DNA of 64,000 nucleotides from Arion vulgaris (taxonomy: Eukaryota > Mollusca > Gastropoda > Stylommatophora > Arionidae), in contig CM036753.1 of NCBI GenBank assembly GCA_020796225.1, forward strand, positions 75,877,865 to 75,941,864. The letters are read 5' to 3'. A program made the translations under genes and the position numbers. This document shows positions 1 through 10,980 of this stretch, piece by piece; within the stretch, counting starts at the first letter, position 1, and the number at the start of each line of letters is the position of its first letter. A model generated the notes under the pieces. The model made no database searches. It had not been told where the DNA came from and was given only the letters and a program-made list of their open reading frames with translations.

Positions 1-107
1 TCTAGGGGTCCTCTAGGGGTCTCTGCAGGTCTAGGGGTCTCTGCAGGTCTCTAGGGGTCTCTGCGTAGGGTCTCTGCAGTGTAGAGGTTAAGTACTCGCT
101 TCTAGTT
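1..107 (+). repeat. SINE-1 head with local tandem amplification
   Basis: Bases 1-80 repeat an 18-20 bp unit containing ctaggggtctctgcaggt about four times. The unit is the 5' start of SINE-1. The tRNA-like head then continues (gtgtagaggttaagtactcg) and is interrupted at about 108 by SINE-4. Confidence 0.7.
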
Positions 108-388
108 CCAAAGCCGCCCTGTGTTGCCGGAGCTTACAAGGGGAGCAAAGAATAGTACCCTTGCGATCTGCAAGGCACGTCGTAAGAGGCGACTGGGGTA
201 GGGGCCTAAGGAAGCTACGATAGTAAATAAAAAGCGTCGTAGAAATTGAATGTGCTGGTCTAATTTTCGGCGCATAACTGGCACAACGTTACAATCGATC
301 TTAGGCTCAGATCACATACATACCACAAAGATTGACTTAACAAGTGATCGATATGGAGCGTTGAAAGAAGAAGAAAAAGAATTGATAA
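108..388 (+). mobile_element. SINE-4 copy with (GAA)n tail, inserted in SINE-1
   Basis: Shares with seven other copies a core (cgtaagaggcgact), the segment gcgcataactggcacaacgt, the segment cacatacaaatcacaaagag (approximate here), the end gatcgatatggagcgtt, and a GAA-rich tail (agaagaagaaa). No clear A/B-box head is recognisable in this family. Confidence 0.75.
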
Positions 389-435
389 ATGGTACTCAGT
401 TCACTCCCTCGTGGAGTCACCGGGATATTATTTTT

Positions 436-636
436 ATTTTCCGATCCAGAAGCACTTGAGCTTTCAGCTCTTCGGCTCTGTGGCATGGACATCGTAACCC
501 TTAGTTTCGGTGCCACGAACACTGTAAATCTGGAGAACCTGTGGCTTTTCCGCCAGCCCGTGGAATTGAACCCGTACTCACAAAGGGCTTGTCACCCGTA
601 TTCCAACGCGCTACGAACACGCTGGGCAGACGGGTG
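436..636 (-). mobile_element. SINE-3 copy, inserted in SINE-1
   Basis: SINE-3 is about 200 bp. Its tRNA-like head is cgtgttcgtagcgcgttgga with a B box gggttcaattcc, its body ends gctcaagtgcttctggatcg, and it has a poly-A tail. Here it is reversed, with the tail at 436. Flanking ggatatt-like sequence on both sides is compatible with a target-site duplication within SINE-1. Confidence 0.8.
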
Positions 637-1042
637 GATATTTTTATAGAGACCCCTGATCTCCGTTTAGTTGAGATCGAGTTTCTAGTGCTATCGGAGA
701 CGGACAATAAAACGTAGATCCTGTGTTCAACTTGGGCACGTCAAAGAATCTTTGGCAGTTCAAAATTGAGAAGAGCAGGCTGGAAAGCCGCTCTCAGGGC
801 AAAATTAACCAGAAAGATTAATTAAAAAAATTCATACAAAATATTTTCACCATCTTCTAAGTTACATCGGGAACCCTCGTCCCTTGTGCACTACCGTTGA
901 GATCTTCCTGTGTAAGGAAGAAATCGGAACACACATGGTTACTCACTGAAGTGCAATGATGATGGTCCTACCCCTCAATCAACATCAATCAGACCAATCA
1001 ATAAATCAAGCATTCATTATCTGAAATCTAGAGAGAATGATC

Positions 1043-1334
1043 AAATTGAGATCTGATAAGCACAATTGGAGATCTGATATATTGACTATCAATTTGGAGA
1101 TCTGATATAGCAATACAATTGGAGATCTGATATAGCAATACAATTGAGTCTGATAAGCAATACAATTGGAGATCTGATATAGTCAATAACAATAAATTGA
1201 GATCTGATATAGCAATACAATTTGAGATCTGATATAGCAATAGAATTGGAGATCTGATATAGCAATACAATTTGAGATCTGATATAGCAATACAATTGGA
1301 GATCTGATATAGCAATAATTTCTGAGATCTGAAT
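1043..1334. repeat. 27-bp tandem array
   Basis: About eleven copies of a unit containing agatctgatatagcaataca, starting about 30 bases after the SINE-1 tail. Length varies between copies by small indels. Confidence 0.9.
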
Positions 1335-1527
1335 AATGAGTTTACGAATAAGATAACACTACCACCATTACTCTTACCGTAACTTTAACTCACGAGTTCC
1401 CTATAGCTTGCTCTGTAAGCATCGTTCATGAGGACGTGCTTCATTTGTTTGATATATTTATGATTGACATGACAGTGGAATGTGAATTGAAAAACGGAAC
1501 AAATGTCATTACCATCAAACATTTCCG

Positions 1528-1722
1528 TTTTCTTCTTCTTCTTCAAACGCTCCATATCGACCACTTGTTAAACCACTCTTTGTGATTTGTATGTAATCTG
1601 AGCCTAAGAGCGATTGTACGTTGTGCCAGTTATGCACCTACAAGTAGGCCAGCACATCCAATTCATGCGATGCTTTTTATTTACTACTGCAGCTACCCTA
1701 GGCCCCTACCTCAGTAAGGGCT
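1528..1722 (-). mobile_element. SINE-4 copy
   Basis: Reversed: tail tcttcttcttcttc at the left, then caaacgctccatatcgacca and tgtgccagttatgc, ending in the GC-richer 5' part. The 5' end is truncated or diverged near 1722. Confidence 0.75.
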
Positions 1723-1869
1723 GTGCTGTGCTATGACAAAGAGAGGCGGCCGCATCAAGCAGCACCGTAAGGGAACGATATAACAGCGAAATCAAAATAC
1801 AATTTTAATCATTCTATAATTAAAAAGCACAGTCACAAGAAAAAAAAGCTACAAGTGAAATGCGCTGCC

Positions 1870-2170
1870 TGAGTCACCAACATCAGCATAAGAAAGCAAG
1901 TTGGCATAGAACCTTGCTTGAATTACATTGAGAAACAAAGAATGAAGTGGTTTGGCCACTTAATTATAATGCCTCCAAATTCCACAGTATACAGTCTTCT
2001 ACAGCAGAACATCAGGAAAGAAGGCGAGAGGAAGACCACGAAAAAGATGGTTAGATGGCATAGCAGAATCCTGTCAAAGAGCAAAAATAGCAATCACACA
2101 AGCCACCAGAACAGCGCAAGACAAAAATAAAAAACTACAACACTTTGCAACAACCCGGAAGCAGTGTGAC
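1870..2170 (+). pseudogene. LINE-D 3' fragment (RT C-terminus)
   Basis: Frame 1918-2130 reads KQRMKWFGHLIIMP, the conserved post-RT motif of many LINE ORF2 proteins. A frameshift near 2030 then moves the basic GRPRKRWLDGIAESCQ segment to another frame. This is a dead 5'-truncated copy of the family seen better at 33680-34330. Confidence 0.75.
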
Positions 2171-2543
2171 GACAAAAAATAGAAGAATTAAAAATCTTTA
2201 CGCAAGGCTTTTCTATATTGGTCTATGTTATTCCGATACACTGGCTGTTGCTCTAGACTAGATGGTTAATCGTTGGCACTGTTTCCTTGTGTGGTCAACT
2301 GGGCCATTATCATCATCAGATAGCTTGACCGGAGTAGAACTTTGGTACTCTAACAGTACTTCGACAATTATATTTCTCTCTTAATTTCCCAATTCTCCGT
2401 CTCTGCAACTGTCATACTCTTCTTTTTCGTACACATGAAGATCTCAATGGCAATGTACGAACTCCGTAGCACCGGCGAGGATCACGATATAATTTGAAAA
2501 TGGAAAAATATTTTGTAGGAATTTTATTTTTTAATCTTTCTAA
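2171..2543. other. single-copy sequence
   Basis: No repeat, ORF or motif recognised. Confidence 0.4.
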
Positions 2544-2870
2544 TGATTTTGACCGGGTAGAGGCCTTAACGCTCGTTCGATTGACCGGGTAGAGGCTTAA
2601 ACCTGCTCTCGATTTTGACCGGTGAACCTGCCTTTCGATTTTGACCGGGGAGGTTCAAACCTCTCGTTCGATTTGACGGGAGAGGCTTCAAACCTGCTCT
2701 CGATTTTGACGAAGCTAAACCTGCCGTCCGATTACGGTGAGGGCTTCAAACCTGCTGTTTCGATTTTGACGGGTAAGGCTAACTGCTCGTCTCGATTTTG
2801 ACGGGTGGGCCTTCAAACCTGCTCGTCCGATTTTGACGGAGAGGGCTTCAACCTCTGTCTCGATTTTGAA
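2544..2870. repeat. 34-36 bp tandem array, diverged
   Basis: About ten copies of a unit containing cgattttgaccgggtagagg followed by cttcaaacctgctc. Copies differ by many small indels. Confidence 0.85.
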
Positions 2871-2881
2871 CGCCAGGATTC

Positions 2882-3030
2882 CCGTACACTTGAACAAGGA
2901 ACATACATTTTATCGTTGGTCTCCGATATGACTAGGAATTCGATCTTACCTATATTGAGATCTGGGATCTCTGGAAAAATATCCTGATGTCTCAACGAAG
3001 CATCGACCCGAGTACATATGGAACCTTTTG
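2882..3030 (-). mobile_element. SINE-1 5' half fragment
   Basis: Reverse orientation of the head and middle: gggatctctggaaaaatatc and atatgactaggaattcgatc match the corresponding part of the full copy at 15679. Confidence 0.7.
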
Positions 3031-3655
3031 ACAATTGAATTCTTAAACTTGACCACCCCAAAAAAATTAAATAAAAGAACGAAAAAAACCAGTAAACCCC
3101 CAATCATATTTGAGAATATAGTTTACTTAGATTGTTGTTGTTTATTTTCTAAACAATATCAACATAATTGTGCTATATAATTGTTAATGATTGCAGAAAA
3201 GCCTGAACTTGATTCCATTTTGTAAAACTTGTCACATCTACTTTAGACAAAACTGTTATTATTAGCTATTATTCCACTTTTTGTTGATCATTATTATGTG
3301 CTTCGTCTCATGTGCTTCTTCCTAATTGTCCTCACGATCGGGCAAACAGAAACATAAAACGGATTAAATATTAAAACATGACCGTCGGTCAGAGATAAAC
3401 AATGGGCCCCAAAGGAGTCGCCCAGCTACGCTAGACGCATGTGATCGTGGAGCCCTGTCGTCCAGAATTAAATTTAGAAGTGAGTTATGATAGTCTCTAT
3501 CGTTTTGACGTTCAAGATAGCAAAATGGCGTCACTTGTCATATCTGAACAGTGGTCAGCAACAATAGAGAGATCAGGTATAAGTTCATTTGTAATGATCT
3601 AATAAGTATTTATGCTTTCAATAAGGACGTCTTGAGACCGTCTTAAACAAATCCA
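3031..3655. other. single-copy sequence
   Basis: About 620 bases, AT-rich, with a slightly GC-richer stretch near 3395-3460. Nothing recognised. Confidence 0.4.
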
Positions 3656-3905
3656 GATGGCAACGTTAAAGATGGTCTTTTGTCTTTCCCCAGGTGTATG
3701 ATGGGATTGGATGTCCACTCTTGTCGTTAAGCAAGAGCTTTAATTTGCTTTCCAGGGCCAGATGAGTCGCCCTGGTTGTGTTATATCCGTGTTTATTTAG
3801 TGCGATCTTGATATTGTCTATCCATCTTTTTCGTGGTCTTCACTTGGCTCTAGTACCTGATATCTTTTTATTGTATGATGTTAAAGATGGTAGCACCAAT
3901 AACTT
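3656..3905 (-). pseudogene. LINE-E 3' fragment
   Basis: On the - strand, matches the better copy at 16690-16960 (both carry tgttatatccgtgtttattt and a (c)tttgtctttcccc end). Encodes a decayed RPRKRWL-type basic region. Confidence 0.6.
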
Positions 3906-4004
3906 GAATTTGCAAAGAAGAAGATTTCATCTGTCAGTATTATTCATCTGTTTTTTTCTCTTAACTTCCATTGAAGCATATGGTATCAAAACAAATTTAT
4001 TTGT

Positions 4005-4140
4005 AACCAGATATGTCTTGAGCAAGCCAGATTAGTTCATTGCAGGTCTTTCCTGCCTTGTCTATTTCTATGTCAACAGTTAGTCTCCGTGTCTCTCTTG
4101 GTCGTCCCCTACCTCTCTTGCTGCCAGGATTCTATTTCAA
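4005..4140 (-). pseudogene. LINE-C-like 3' fragment
   Basis: The reverse strand reads RGRGRPRETRRLTVDIEI followed by DKAGKTCNELIWLAQD, the LINE-C C-terminal pattern (basic GRPR motif, DIKR.GKTW, AQDR). Truncated on both sides. Confidence 0.55.
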
Positions 4141-4164
4141 AGCCACCTATGAGTGTCTGGTCTT

Positions 4165-4680
4165 CTAGATTGTTAGAGTTCACGTTTAAGAAAAGAATAG
4201 GAATGTCCAAAAGTACATTCAATGACAAGCGTAAACTAACTAAGAACGAAACAGATGACAAATAAGCGAAAGATGAGGATTATCAAGTGCTAGATTTTAT
4301 ACGGCTCAGAAACATTCACAGTGAACAAGAATTTGTAAGACATAATTAGTGTCTATGTGATGTGGAAATACAGGAGAATCGGTCGTATGTCATGTAAAGA
4401 AAAATAAATAAATAAATGAAATTTAGAAAAACTAGTCATGATGGAAAGAATTACTACAGAAAATCGAATATTAAAAAAATCAAATATTTGAGACACATAA
4501 AGAGACCTGGACAAATAACTAAAACCTTATTAGAGTTGAAAGCTGAAAGCTGAAAGCTGAAAGCTGAAAGCTGAATGGTATCGAGCAAGAGGAAGATAGA
4601 GAAACAAGTAGAGAGGTAATACCAAGAGATGTAGAAATTACAACGTGTCAACAGATTCACATTCACATGTACAACACGGT
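4165..4680 (+). pseudogene. LINE-K 3' fragment, degenerate
   Basis: Reads KKRIGMSKSTFNDKRKL and, after stops, KIKYLRHIKRPGQITKTLLE, parallel to the copy at 39370-39998. An 8-base repeat (gctgaaag, about five copies, 4539-4575) sits where the basic GRPR region should be, a small tandem expansion within the LINE. Confidence 0.6.
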
Positions 4681-4899
4681 TCTACATAACACTATTAGTT
4701 ACATAGAATATAGATGTATGTGCTGTAATTATGCGAGCAAAAAATAAAATACAATTAAATATTCATTCCGAACTGTCATTCCGATCATTGACCTGCAAAA
4801 AATTCGATGCAAACTGTCGTTACTACCTGTAGTACCGCTTTTTAGGGCTGTGTAGGACAGATGGGACGTGAACCTGAGGAATTTAATGGCCGCATGGCT

Positions 4900-5042
4900 A
4901 GTACAGTCGTCGCGAAGCTGTTCTGGTTAGGATTTTTCATTCATGCCCACAACAGAAAAAAATCCTTGGCCTTACCATGAATTGAACACGGTCTCCTGCA
5001 AGGGAGCCACGATCTAATCCGTTCAACCAGACGCTCCTTCAA
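4900..5042 (-). mobile_element. SINE-10, tRNA-like head
   Basis: On the - strand the head reads gaaggagcgtctggttgaac with a B-box-like gtgttcaattc about 45 bases on, followed by ggccaaggattttttctg. Single copy in this window; assigned to SINEs on the tRNA-like internal promoter spacing only. Confidence 0.5.
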
Positions 5043-5164
5043 AATTCGATGTGTGGGATCAAAATATGAATATATAACAACTCTGTTGTAAACGAGCAAT
5101 AATGCGTACTTTTTGTCATCAGTGCTTCAAACCACATACTGGTTTCTATGTGATTATGATATGC

Positions 5165-5427
5165 TACAGGGTGTTCAAGATAATAGCAGCCTGTGAATGG
5201 AGTCAATCTGGCATATATGTATGAAAATGAGAAGGTTCAGTTATGACGTAGTATAGGTCAAGGTTATGTGACGGTATGTAATTGTAGTGTGGGAAGGGGC
5301 GATGAACAAATGTGACGTAAAACGAGCAAGTCAGAACCGGTTTAAATAGTACATAAACATAACACGATAGATTATCTGGCAACTTTCGATTTGTCAATGG
5401 GGCTGCTTTAATCTTGAACACCCTGTA
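5165..5427. mobile_element. MITE with 25-bp TIRs and TA target site (Tc1/mariner-like)
   Basis: Left arm 5167-5191 (CAGGGTGTTCAAGAT...) and right arm 5401-5425 are inverted repeats with two mismatches in 25. Both ends are flanked by TA (5165-5166, 5426-5427). The CAGGGTGTTC terminus and TA duplication are typical of mariner-derived elements. The 210-bp interior has no transposase ORF. Confidence 0.85.
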
Positions 5428-5515
5428 TAACGAGAGAAAACAAGGAAACAATGGACCACATACTTGAAGACTACATGATACATATTAATAGCACACTGTT
5501 ATACTGTCTGATCAG

Positions 5516-5740
5516 GGATCTCTGTGGCTAGGTGGTTAACTCTTTGTCTTGTGTTTCGAAGGTCGTGGTTTCGAATCCGGACAGCACCGTTCTGTTCACT
5601 ATTGCATTCTTTCTAGAGACCCCAAGGTTTGCTGCTGGAGCTACAGAGTTCGTGCTTGTGAATACTCTTGGCAGGTGGCCTACCTTTTCTGCGGAGAGGG
5701 ATCGAACCATATCGGGTAAAACCCTGCGCAATTAAGTCAA
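5516..5740 (+). mobile_element. SINE-2 copy
   Basis: tRNA-like head: ggatctctgtggctaggtgg (A box) and gtggtttcgaatccgg (B box) about 45 bases later. The body has gctggagctacagagttcgt, tactcttggcag and gagagggatcgaaccatat. Reference-quality copy of the family. Confidence 0.85.
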
Positions 5741-5849
5741 TCTTTCGAGAGAAAAAAATACAATCTGACCAATAGAAGCAGATACTGGGGCAGATACTAT
5801 TGATTGAATTCATAAACCTGAAGATATCGCATAACCAATTACCTTAAGG

Positions 5850-6238
5850 GGGTCTCTGGAACGTAGAGTTTATGTGCTTGTCTCTCGTGTCAATGTTACC
5901 AGGTACGCTTCTCGTGGAGCAATCTGGATATTTTTCCAGAGATCCCTGATTTCAGTGGTTGTGAGATCGAGTTCCTAGTCCTAACGAAGACGGACGATAG
6001 AACGTACGTCCCGTGTTCAATTTAAACACGTAAAAGAACCATTTTCAGTTCAAAATCGAGAAGAGAAGGTTGGAAAGCCGATGCCCAGGCAAAACCATCT
6101 CCAAAATTACATCGGGACCCTAGCCGGTGTTACAGAGTTCGTGTACTGCAGCTGAGATCTTCCTGTGTAAGAAAGAGATTGGAGCACACATGGTTACTTA
6201 CCGGAGTGCAATGATGATGGTCCGATCAAGCAATCAAG
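5850..6238 (+). mobile_element. SINE-1 copy
   Basis: Nearly full length: head ggtctctggaacgtagag, middle gagatcgagttcctagtcct, 3' part gatcttcctgtgtaagaaag, short ATCA-like tail. Confidence 0.85.
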
Positions 6239-6326
6239 TACCTAAACGTGGAGGAAGACAACGTTATCAAACCAGATTTTAATTCTTCGTCTCACGTGCA
6301 TTAGTTTCAACAACGGCTAACAAAGT

Positions 6327-6351
6327 TTCTTCTTCTTCTTCTTCTTCTTCT
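6327..6351. repeat. (TTC)n microsatellite
   Basis: About eight perfect TTC units. Confidence 0.9.
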
Positions 6352-6496
6352 GTGAATACTCTAGAATGTCAACTTGAAGATGTGAAAAAAATGATTGGTC
6401 GCAATGATGATGTTCAATCAATCAACTGCTACGAGTACATAACTTTGACACACAAAAACCTAATTTTGAACCAGTTTAACAAAGTGAACCAACCAC

Positions 6497-6755
6497 TCTT
6501 CTTCTTCTTTACGTTCGTTCTTTACGACCAATTTTAATCACTCTTTGTGATATATTTGATCTTGCCAAGAACGTGTATACGTTGCACATTGGTTTGGTAG
6601 GCCCCTAAACGCATAGACTTCTACACGTTTAGGACATGTGCATCCGATTTCAGCCAAACCTCCTTAGTCGCCTCTTACTACATGCGTGGTAGGTAACAGT
6701 GGTCCTATTCTTTACACCCCAAATTTGGGCCCTGGTAACCACTCAGGCGGAACCA
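6497..6755 (-). mobile_element. SINE-5 copy with (GAA)n tail
   Basis: Reversed: cttcttcttctttacgttcg tail end, then acgtgtatacgttgcacatt, acttctacacgtttaggaca, cgcctcttactacatgcgtg and ccccaaatttgggccctggt. The family has five near-full copies here plus fragments. Confidence 0.85.
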
Positions 6756-6814
6756 ACCACTAAGAAGACTATTTAACTAGAACATGACAGTCACAGAAGG
6801 AAAATAATGATCTA

Positions 6815-7245
6815 GAACAGCGTGTCCCAGACTGGGGTGAGCCACAGCCTTGCTATATACTGGAGCCTGGCTATGGGTGAGTGGACAACCCGGGCTGTCC
6901 GTGAAGGTACTCACAAGAGTCGTCAAGCGATTGTGGAAATATTATGATCTTTGACATTTCAAACAGAAAAATAAACGTTAAAAACAGGTACAAAAACAGG
7001 GTAAACCAGTTCTGCTGCGACAGCAGATCCGGACAGACCGGAGTCTAAATGTCTGACAAGACAAAATGAAAGATCATATGAAGTTTCCCGCCGTCTGATA
7101 AATTGGAGCCAGCTTGACTGTTGGTGTAGGGCAATAATAACCCCATCACTAGAAGATTGTTATATATAGAAACTTTTCGGGGTCCGTAGCAGCAAAATGT
7201 ATTTAAAAAGGGGGGTCCGCATTAATGCAAAGTATAGGGTCGCTC
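6815..7245. mobile_element. possible decayed hAT-like element
   Basis: agcgtgtcccagactgggg at the left and aaaaggggggtccgcatta at the right resemble hAT non-autonomous ends (CAGTGGTTCCCAA, GGGGTCCGC). No clean inverted pair or 8-bp duplication is visible, so this is tentative. Confidence 0.25.
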
Positions 7246-7700
7246 GCTGATGTAGGATATTATAGTAACAGAGACAACGGAAGACCGGTTTATTCATGTA
7301 TGTATATATATTTATATACTCTTATTAAAGCTGGAAGCATTTGTATTCAAAAGTTAGTATAAGAACTAACTTCACATAGAAAGCCTACATTCACGTAGCC
7401 GTCAATATCTCTTGTTTCCTATCATAGTGATACGCTCTGACACACTTGTTTTTTTTGTCCACAAATTTATTCATCTTTTAACTTTTACAGTGTTAACTAT
7501 ATATTGATCGCTTGTCTTCACCATTTCTCTGTATTAGTACTGTTACCATTGACACGTCCGTTTATGTAGTCAATATATTTCCTTCTGTAATTTAAAATAT
7601 TTTGCAATTTAATTTATTCCTTCTGCAAATTGTTCCCTTACTGCATAATTTGTTTTGGCATTTTCCACGTGAACTCCTCCCTACTTTTCTATTTATTTTT
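7246..7700. other. AT-rich single-copy sequence
   Basis: No ORF or repeat family recognised. Confidence 0.4.
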
Positions 7701-7800
7701 CTTCTTCTTGCTTTCGCCCGCTATGAATTCATACTTAGTCTGGTATATCGATTCTGATTGATTCTTGCGTGAAGACCTGCTTTTCTTATTATCAGAGTCC
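7701..7800 (-). mobile_element. SINE-8 fragment
   Basis: Reversed (GAA)n-tail end: cttcttcttgctttcgcccg then ctatgaattcatacttagtc, and a ttcttgcgtgaagacctgct segment shared with the copies at 40787 and 32395. Confidence 0.55.
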
Positions 7801-7861
7801 CCACCATACATATATTTTGTGTATTCATATCTACAGCTGTTGCAACAGAAACTAAATACAT

Positions 7862-8720
7862 ACTTCTAGCAGCACATAATATAAATACATACATTTATCA
7901 ACACATAATATAAATACATACATTTATCAACACATAATATAAATACATACATTTAGCAACACATAATATAAATACATACATGTATCAACATATAATATAA
8001 ATACATAGATTTAGCAACACATAATATAAATAAATACATTTATCAACACATAATATAAATACATACATCTATCAACACATAATATAAATACATACATTTA
8101 TCAACACATAATATAAATACATACATTTAGCAGCACATAATATAAATACATACATGTATCAACATATAATATAAATACATAGATTTAGCAACACATAATA
8201 TAAATAAATACATTTATCAACACATAATATAAATACATACATCTATCAACACATAATATAAATACATACATTTATGAACACATAATATAAATACATACAT
8301 TTATCAACACATAATATAAATAAATACATTTATCAACACATAATATAAATACATACATTTATCAACACATAATATAAATACATACTTCTAGCAGCACATA
8401 ATATAAATAAATACATTTATCAACACATAATATAAATACATACATTTATCAACACATAATATAAATACATACTTCTAGCAGCACATAATATAAATAAATA
8501 CATTTATCAACACATAATATAAATACATACATTTATCAACACATAATATAAATACATACATTTAGCAGCACATAATATAAATACATACATTTATCAACAC
8601 ATAATATAAATACATACATTTATCAACACATAATATAAATACATACATTTATCAACACATAATATAAATACATACATTTATCAATCAACACATAATATAA
8701 ATACATACATTTAGCAACAA
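7862..8720. repeat. 29-bp tandem array with higher-order periodicity
   Basis: About 29-30 copies of aaatacatacatttatcaac followed by acataatat. Variant copies recur together: the tgtatcaacatata variant at 7981 reappears at 8155, exactly 174 bp (6 units) later, and the acttctagcag variant recurs 87 bp (3 units) apart near 8383-8470. Confidence 0.95.
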
Positions 8721-8869
8721 AATCAAAGCGATGTTCAGCAACGATATCGTTATTTGCTAGTAACATTCTAGACTTTTCTTGAACACTTTGTGTAATATAT
8801 AAAGAACAAAAACAGATATACTGTTCTTTGTAGGTCTGTTTGTATGTGACGTACGTGCATTTACGTGTA

Positions 8870-9130
8870 TTTAACTGCACACAAAGAAACCTTATCAAAA
8901 TTATAAGAATCCTACAATCAAGGTTCTTCGGGTATATAATGAGAAGAGTAGGTTTGGAACATTTGGTGACAACATGTAAAATTCAGGGAAGGAGAGATCG
9001 TGGAAGACAAGAGGGAGAAGATGTTGGATGGCCGAACAAGATCGACGTCAGAACTGATTACATGCACCAAGCATAGAGAGTTATGGAGAGACATGATCGT
9101 CTACACCGGCAGGCATGGCACTTGATTGAT
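8870..9130 (+). pseudogene. LINE-A 3' fragment
   Basis: Frame 8840-9076 reads RILQSRFFGYIMRRVGLEHL then VTTCKIQGRRDRGRQEG, matching the LINE-A pattern (RQ..FFGH..RR.GLE...TGKI.GRRDRGRQR). A frameshift near 9030 precedes gagttatggagagacatgat (W-R-x-M block). The end is a short (TTGA)n-like tail. Confidence 0.8.
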
Positions 9131-9592
9131 TGTATTTACAATCTTTTATATTTGTTATGTGTGTTTTTAATATTTTGTTTGTTCTGTAAGTTTTTGAATG
9201 TTTCTGTTTATTCTGTATGATTCTGTTTGTTGTATGTATTTTTGTTAGGCTTTTGTGTACACTGTACTTTATACGTACGACTTTTCACAACACGACATGT
9301 CTAACCTTTAATCATGTATGCCCCACCTGTGTCGGGATTTGTTCTAGATTGACTCTACAGTCACTCCGCACAGACGAGAGGTGCACAGTACACGTCTGAG
9401 ATTGTTGTCATCATCGCTTGCGATGGACGGCTATTATACTTTATACGTAAAGTTTTCTAGTTCAAGCAAAGCAATCTTTTTTAAATACGTGAACCTTTAA
9501 ACTATGCAAACCAAGACGGCCCACAAAAATAGTTTTCATCGTGGAATTGTTATCATAATGATATACTTCTTTCATTGAGAACCGCTGGTCGA
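9131..9592. other. AT-rich single-copy sequence
   Basis: T-rich early part (repeated tttgtt motifs), nothing else recognised. Confidence 0.4.
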
Positions 9593-9722
9593 AGTAAGGT
9601 TCATATGAATGGCAAGGGACACTGATGATAAGGAAAGCAAGTGTTCACGGAAAAATCTGTCAGAGATGCCATATTAGATGCCCTGACTACTTCTGAATTT
9701 ATATCAGGCGAAAGGAAAAAAT
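9593..9722 (+). mobile_element. SINE-8 fragment
   Basis: Shares atggcaagggacactgatga, taaggaaagcaagtg and aaaaatctgtcagagatgcc with the copies at 12640 and 17030. Confidence 0.65.
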
Positions 9723-10180
9723 GAATTATTGAGTCAGTGAGGAAGGATTGAATAAGCTGCTAGCAACATCTTCTTGGAAGACAATTCTTTCCGACAAAAG
9801 AATCCTTTATAAGTATTGTTGCATGAATATACGAATTGATTTTGCGCAAGTTTCTTTGAAGATGAATAATTGCTATTGTAACTTCAAGCTCATAAAACAC
9901 ACAAAAACAAAGAATGACAATAGGAAAAGAATAAAAGCAATGTAATAAAAGATAACTGTTATTGCAACGATATTTTCTCTGCGATACATTCGGCAACATA
10001 AGACGAGCGGTTCTGTTTGATAAATCGTTGTCTTAGGAAACAGCACATTCAAGAGTATTGCCAATTTGTGAACATAGAAATTTTCTATTTGAAGTCGCAG
10101 AATATTGTTATTGATTCCTCCAGCACGCAGTCATCGATTCCACACGTCAATAATAGGTTGTCAATCAGAGAGCAGAAAGA
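9723..10180. other. AT-rich single-copy sequence
   Basis: Contains short ORFs on both strands without recognisable similarity. Confidence 0.4.
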
Positions 10181-10395
10181 CAGTCGCGTGCTGTGCCGAC
10201 AAATGTCGAGGGAGGGTCGAAGATGATGAAATTACAGGGTCCGGTATTTTGTAGGGGTAGCCCCCGTAATCGAGTCCTTCTAACAGGCTCCAGGCTCAGC
10301 ACGTGCACTGCACGCGATCCAGATGGTCAGCGTCCCCTTGCACGCGCCATATGCCACCAACCGGACACTCAAAATTCTGTATCCCAGTAAAATCA
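10181..10395. promoter_or_regulatory. GC-richer repeat-free segment, possible regulatory element
   Basis: About 215 bases, balanced in composition within AT-rich flanks, including cagcacgtgcactgcacgcg (an E-box CACGTG and CpGs) and the reverse CCAC-rich end. It matches none of the local repeat families. Function is inference from composition and single-copy state. Confidence 0.25.
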
Positions 10396-10732
10396 TGCTT
10401 GGAACCTTGTGAACGCCTGTAGTGTATTCGTTATGAATAAAGTCTAGTCTTTTCTTTTCCTACCATACAAGTGTCATGTTCTTTCATTTCCACTGAACAT
10501 TTTGCAAACGTTCGTTTCATAATTCATGCGTCGTCAGTGCGTTCATTTTCACTTCATCTTTGAATAAGTTATGCAAATATTACATTATAATTATTCATAC
10601 ACTTCCTTAAGAGCATTAGAAATTGAGCGTTAGAAGTACTATTTTGTAACTATAAATATAATGACAAACGTTGCATGCTCAATGGAATTCTCACGATTAG
10701 TGTACACAGAAAAAACAGAGAAATAGCCAGAA
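10396..10732. other. AT-rich single-copy sequence
   Basis: Nothing recognised. Confidence 0.4.
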
Positions 10733-10980
10733 AGCCGCACGTGTGTTCCCGGGGCTCGCAAGGGGAGCAAAGAATGGGAAGTTGTGACCTACAAGGCTGC
10801 TGAGGTAGGGGTCTAGGGAAGCTACCTTAGTAAATAAAAGCGTCGCAGAAATCGTATGTACTGGCCTACTTGTGGGCGCATAACTGGCACAATGTTCAAT
10901 TGCTCTTAGGCTCGGATTACATACAAATCACAAAGAGTAGTAAGCAAGTCGAATATGAAGCATTCGAAGAAGAAGAAGCT
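10733..10980 (+). mobile_element. SINE-4 copy
   Basis: gtgttcccggggctcgcaag start, gctgaggtaggggtctaggg, gggcgcataactggcacaat, tacaaatcacaaagagtagt, ending gaagaagaagaagc. A good copy, though the gtcgtaagaggcgact core is partly deleted. Confidence 0.8.

Larger units (their letters stand above)
60..1012 (+). mobile_element. SINE-1 copy, full length, split by SINE-4 and reverse SINE-3
   Basis: SINE-1 is a tRNA-headed SINE of about 450 bp. The head is ggatctctgtggcgtagagg, the body contains a gttcaatttaagcacgt segment, the 3' conserved part is gagatcttcctgtgtaag, and the tail is (ATCA)n. Here the head is at 60-107, a middle piece at about 389-435, and the remainder at 637-1012 with a decayed ATCA tail. 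The best intact reference copy is at 15679-16134. Confidence 0.8.
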
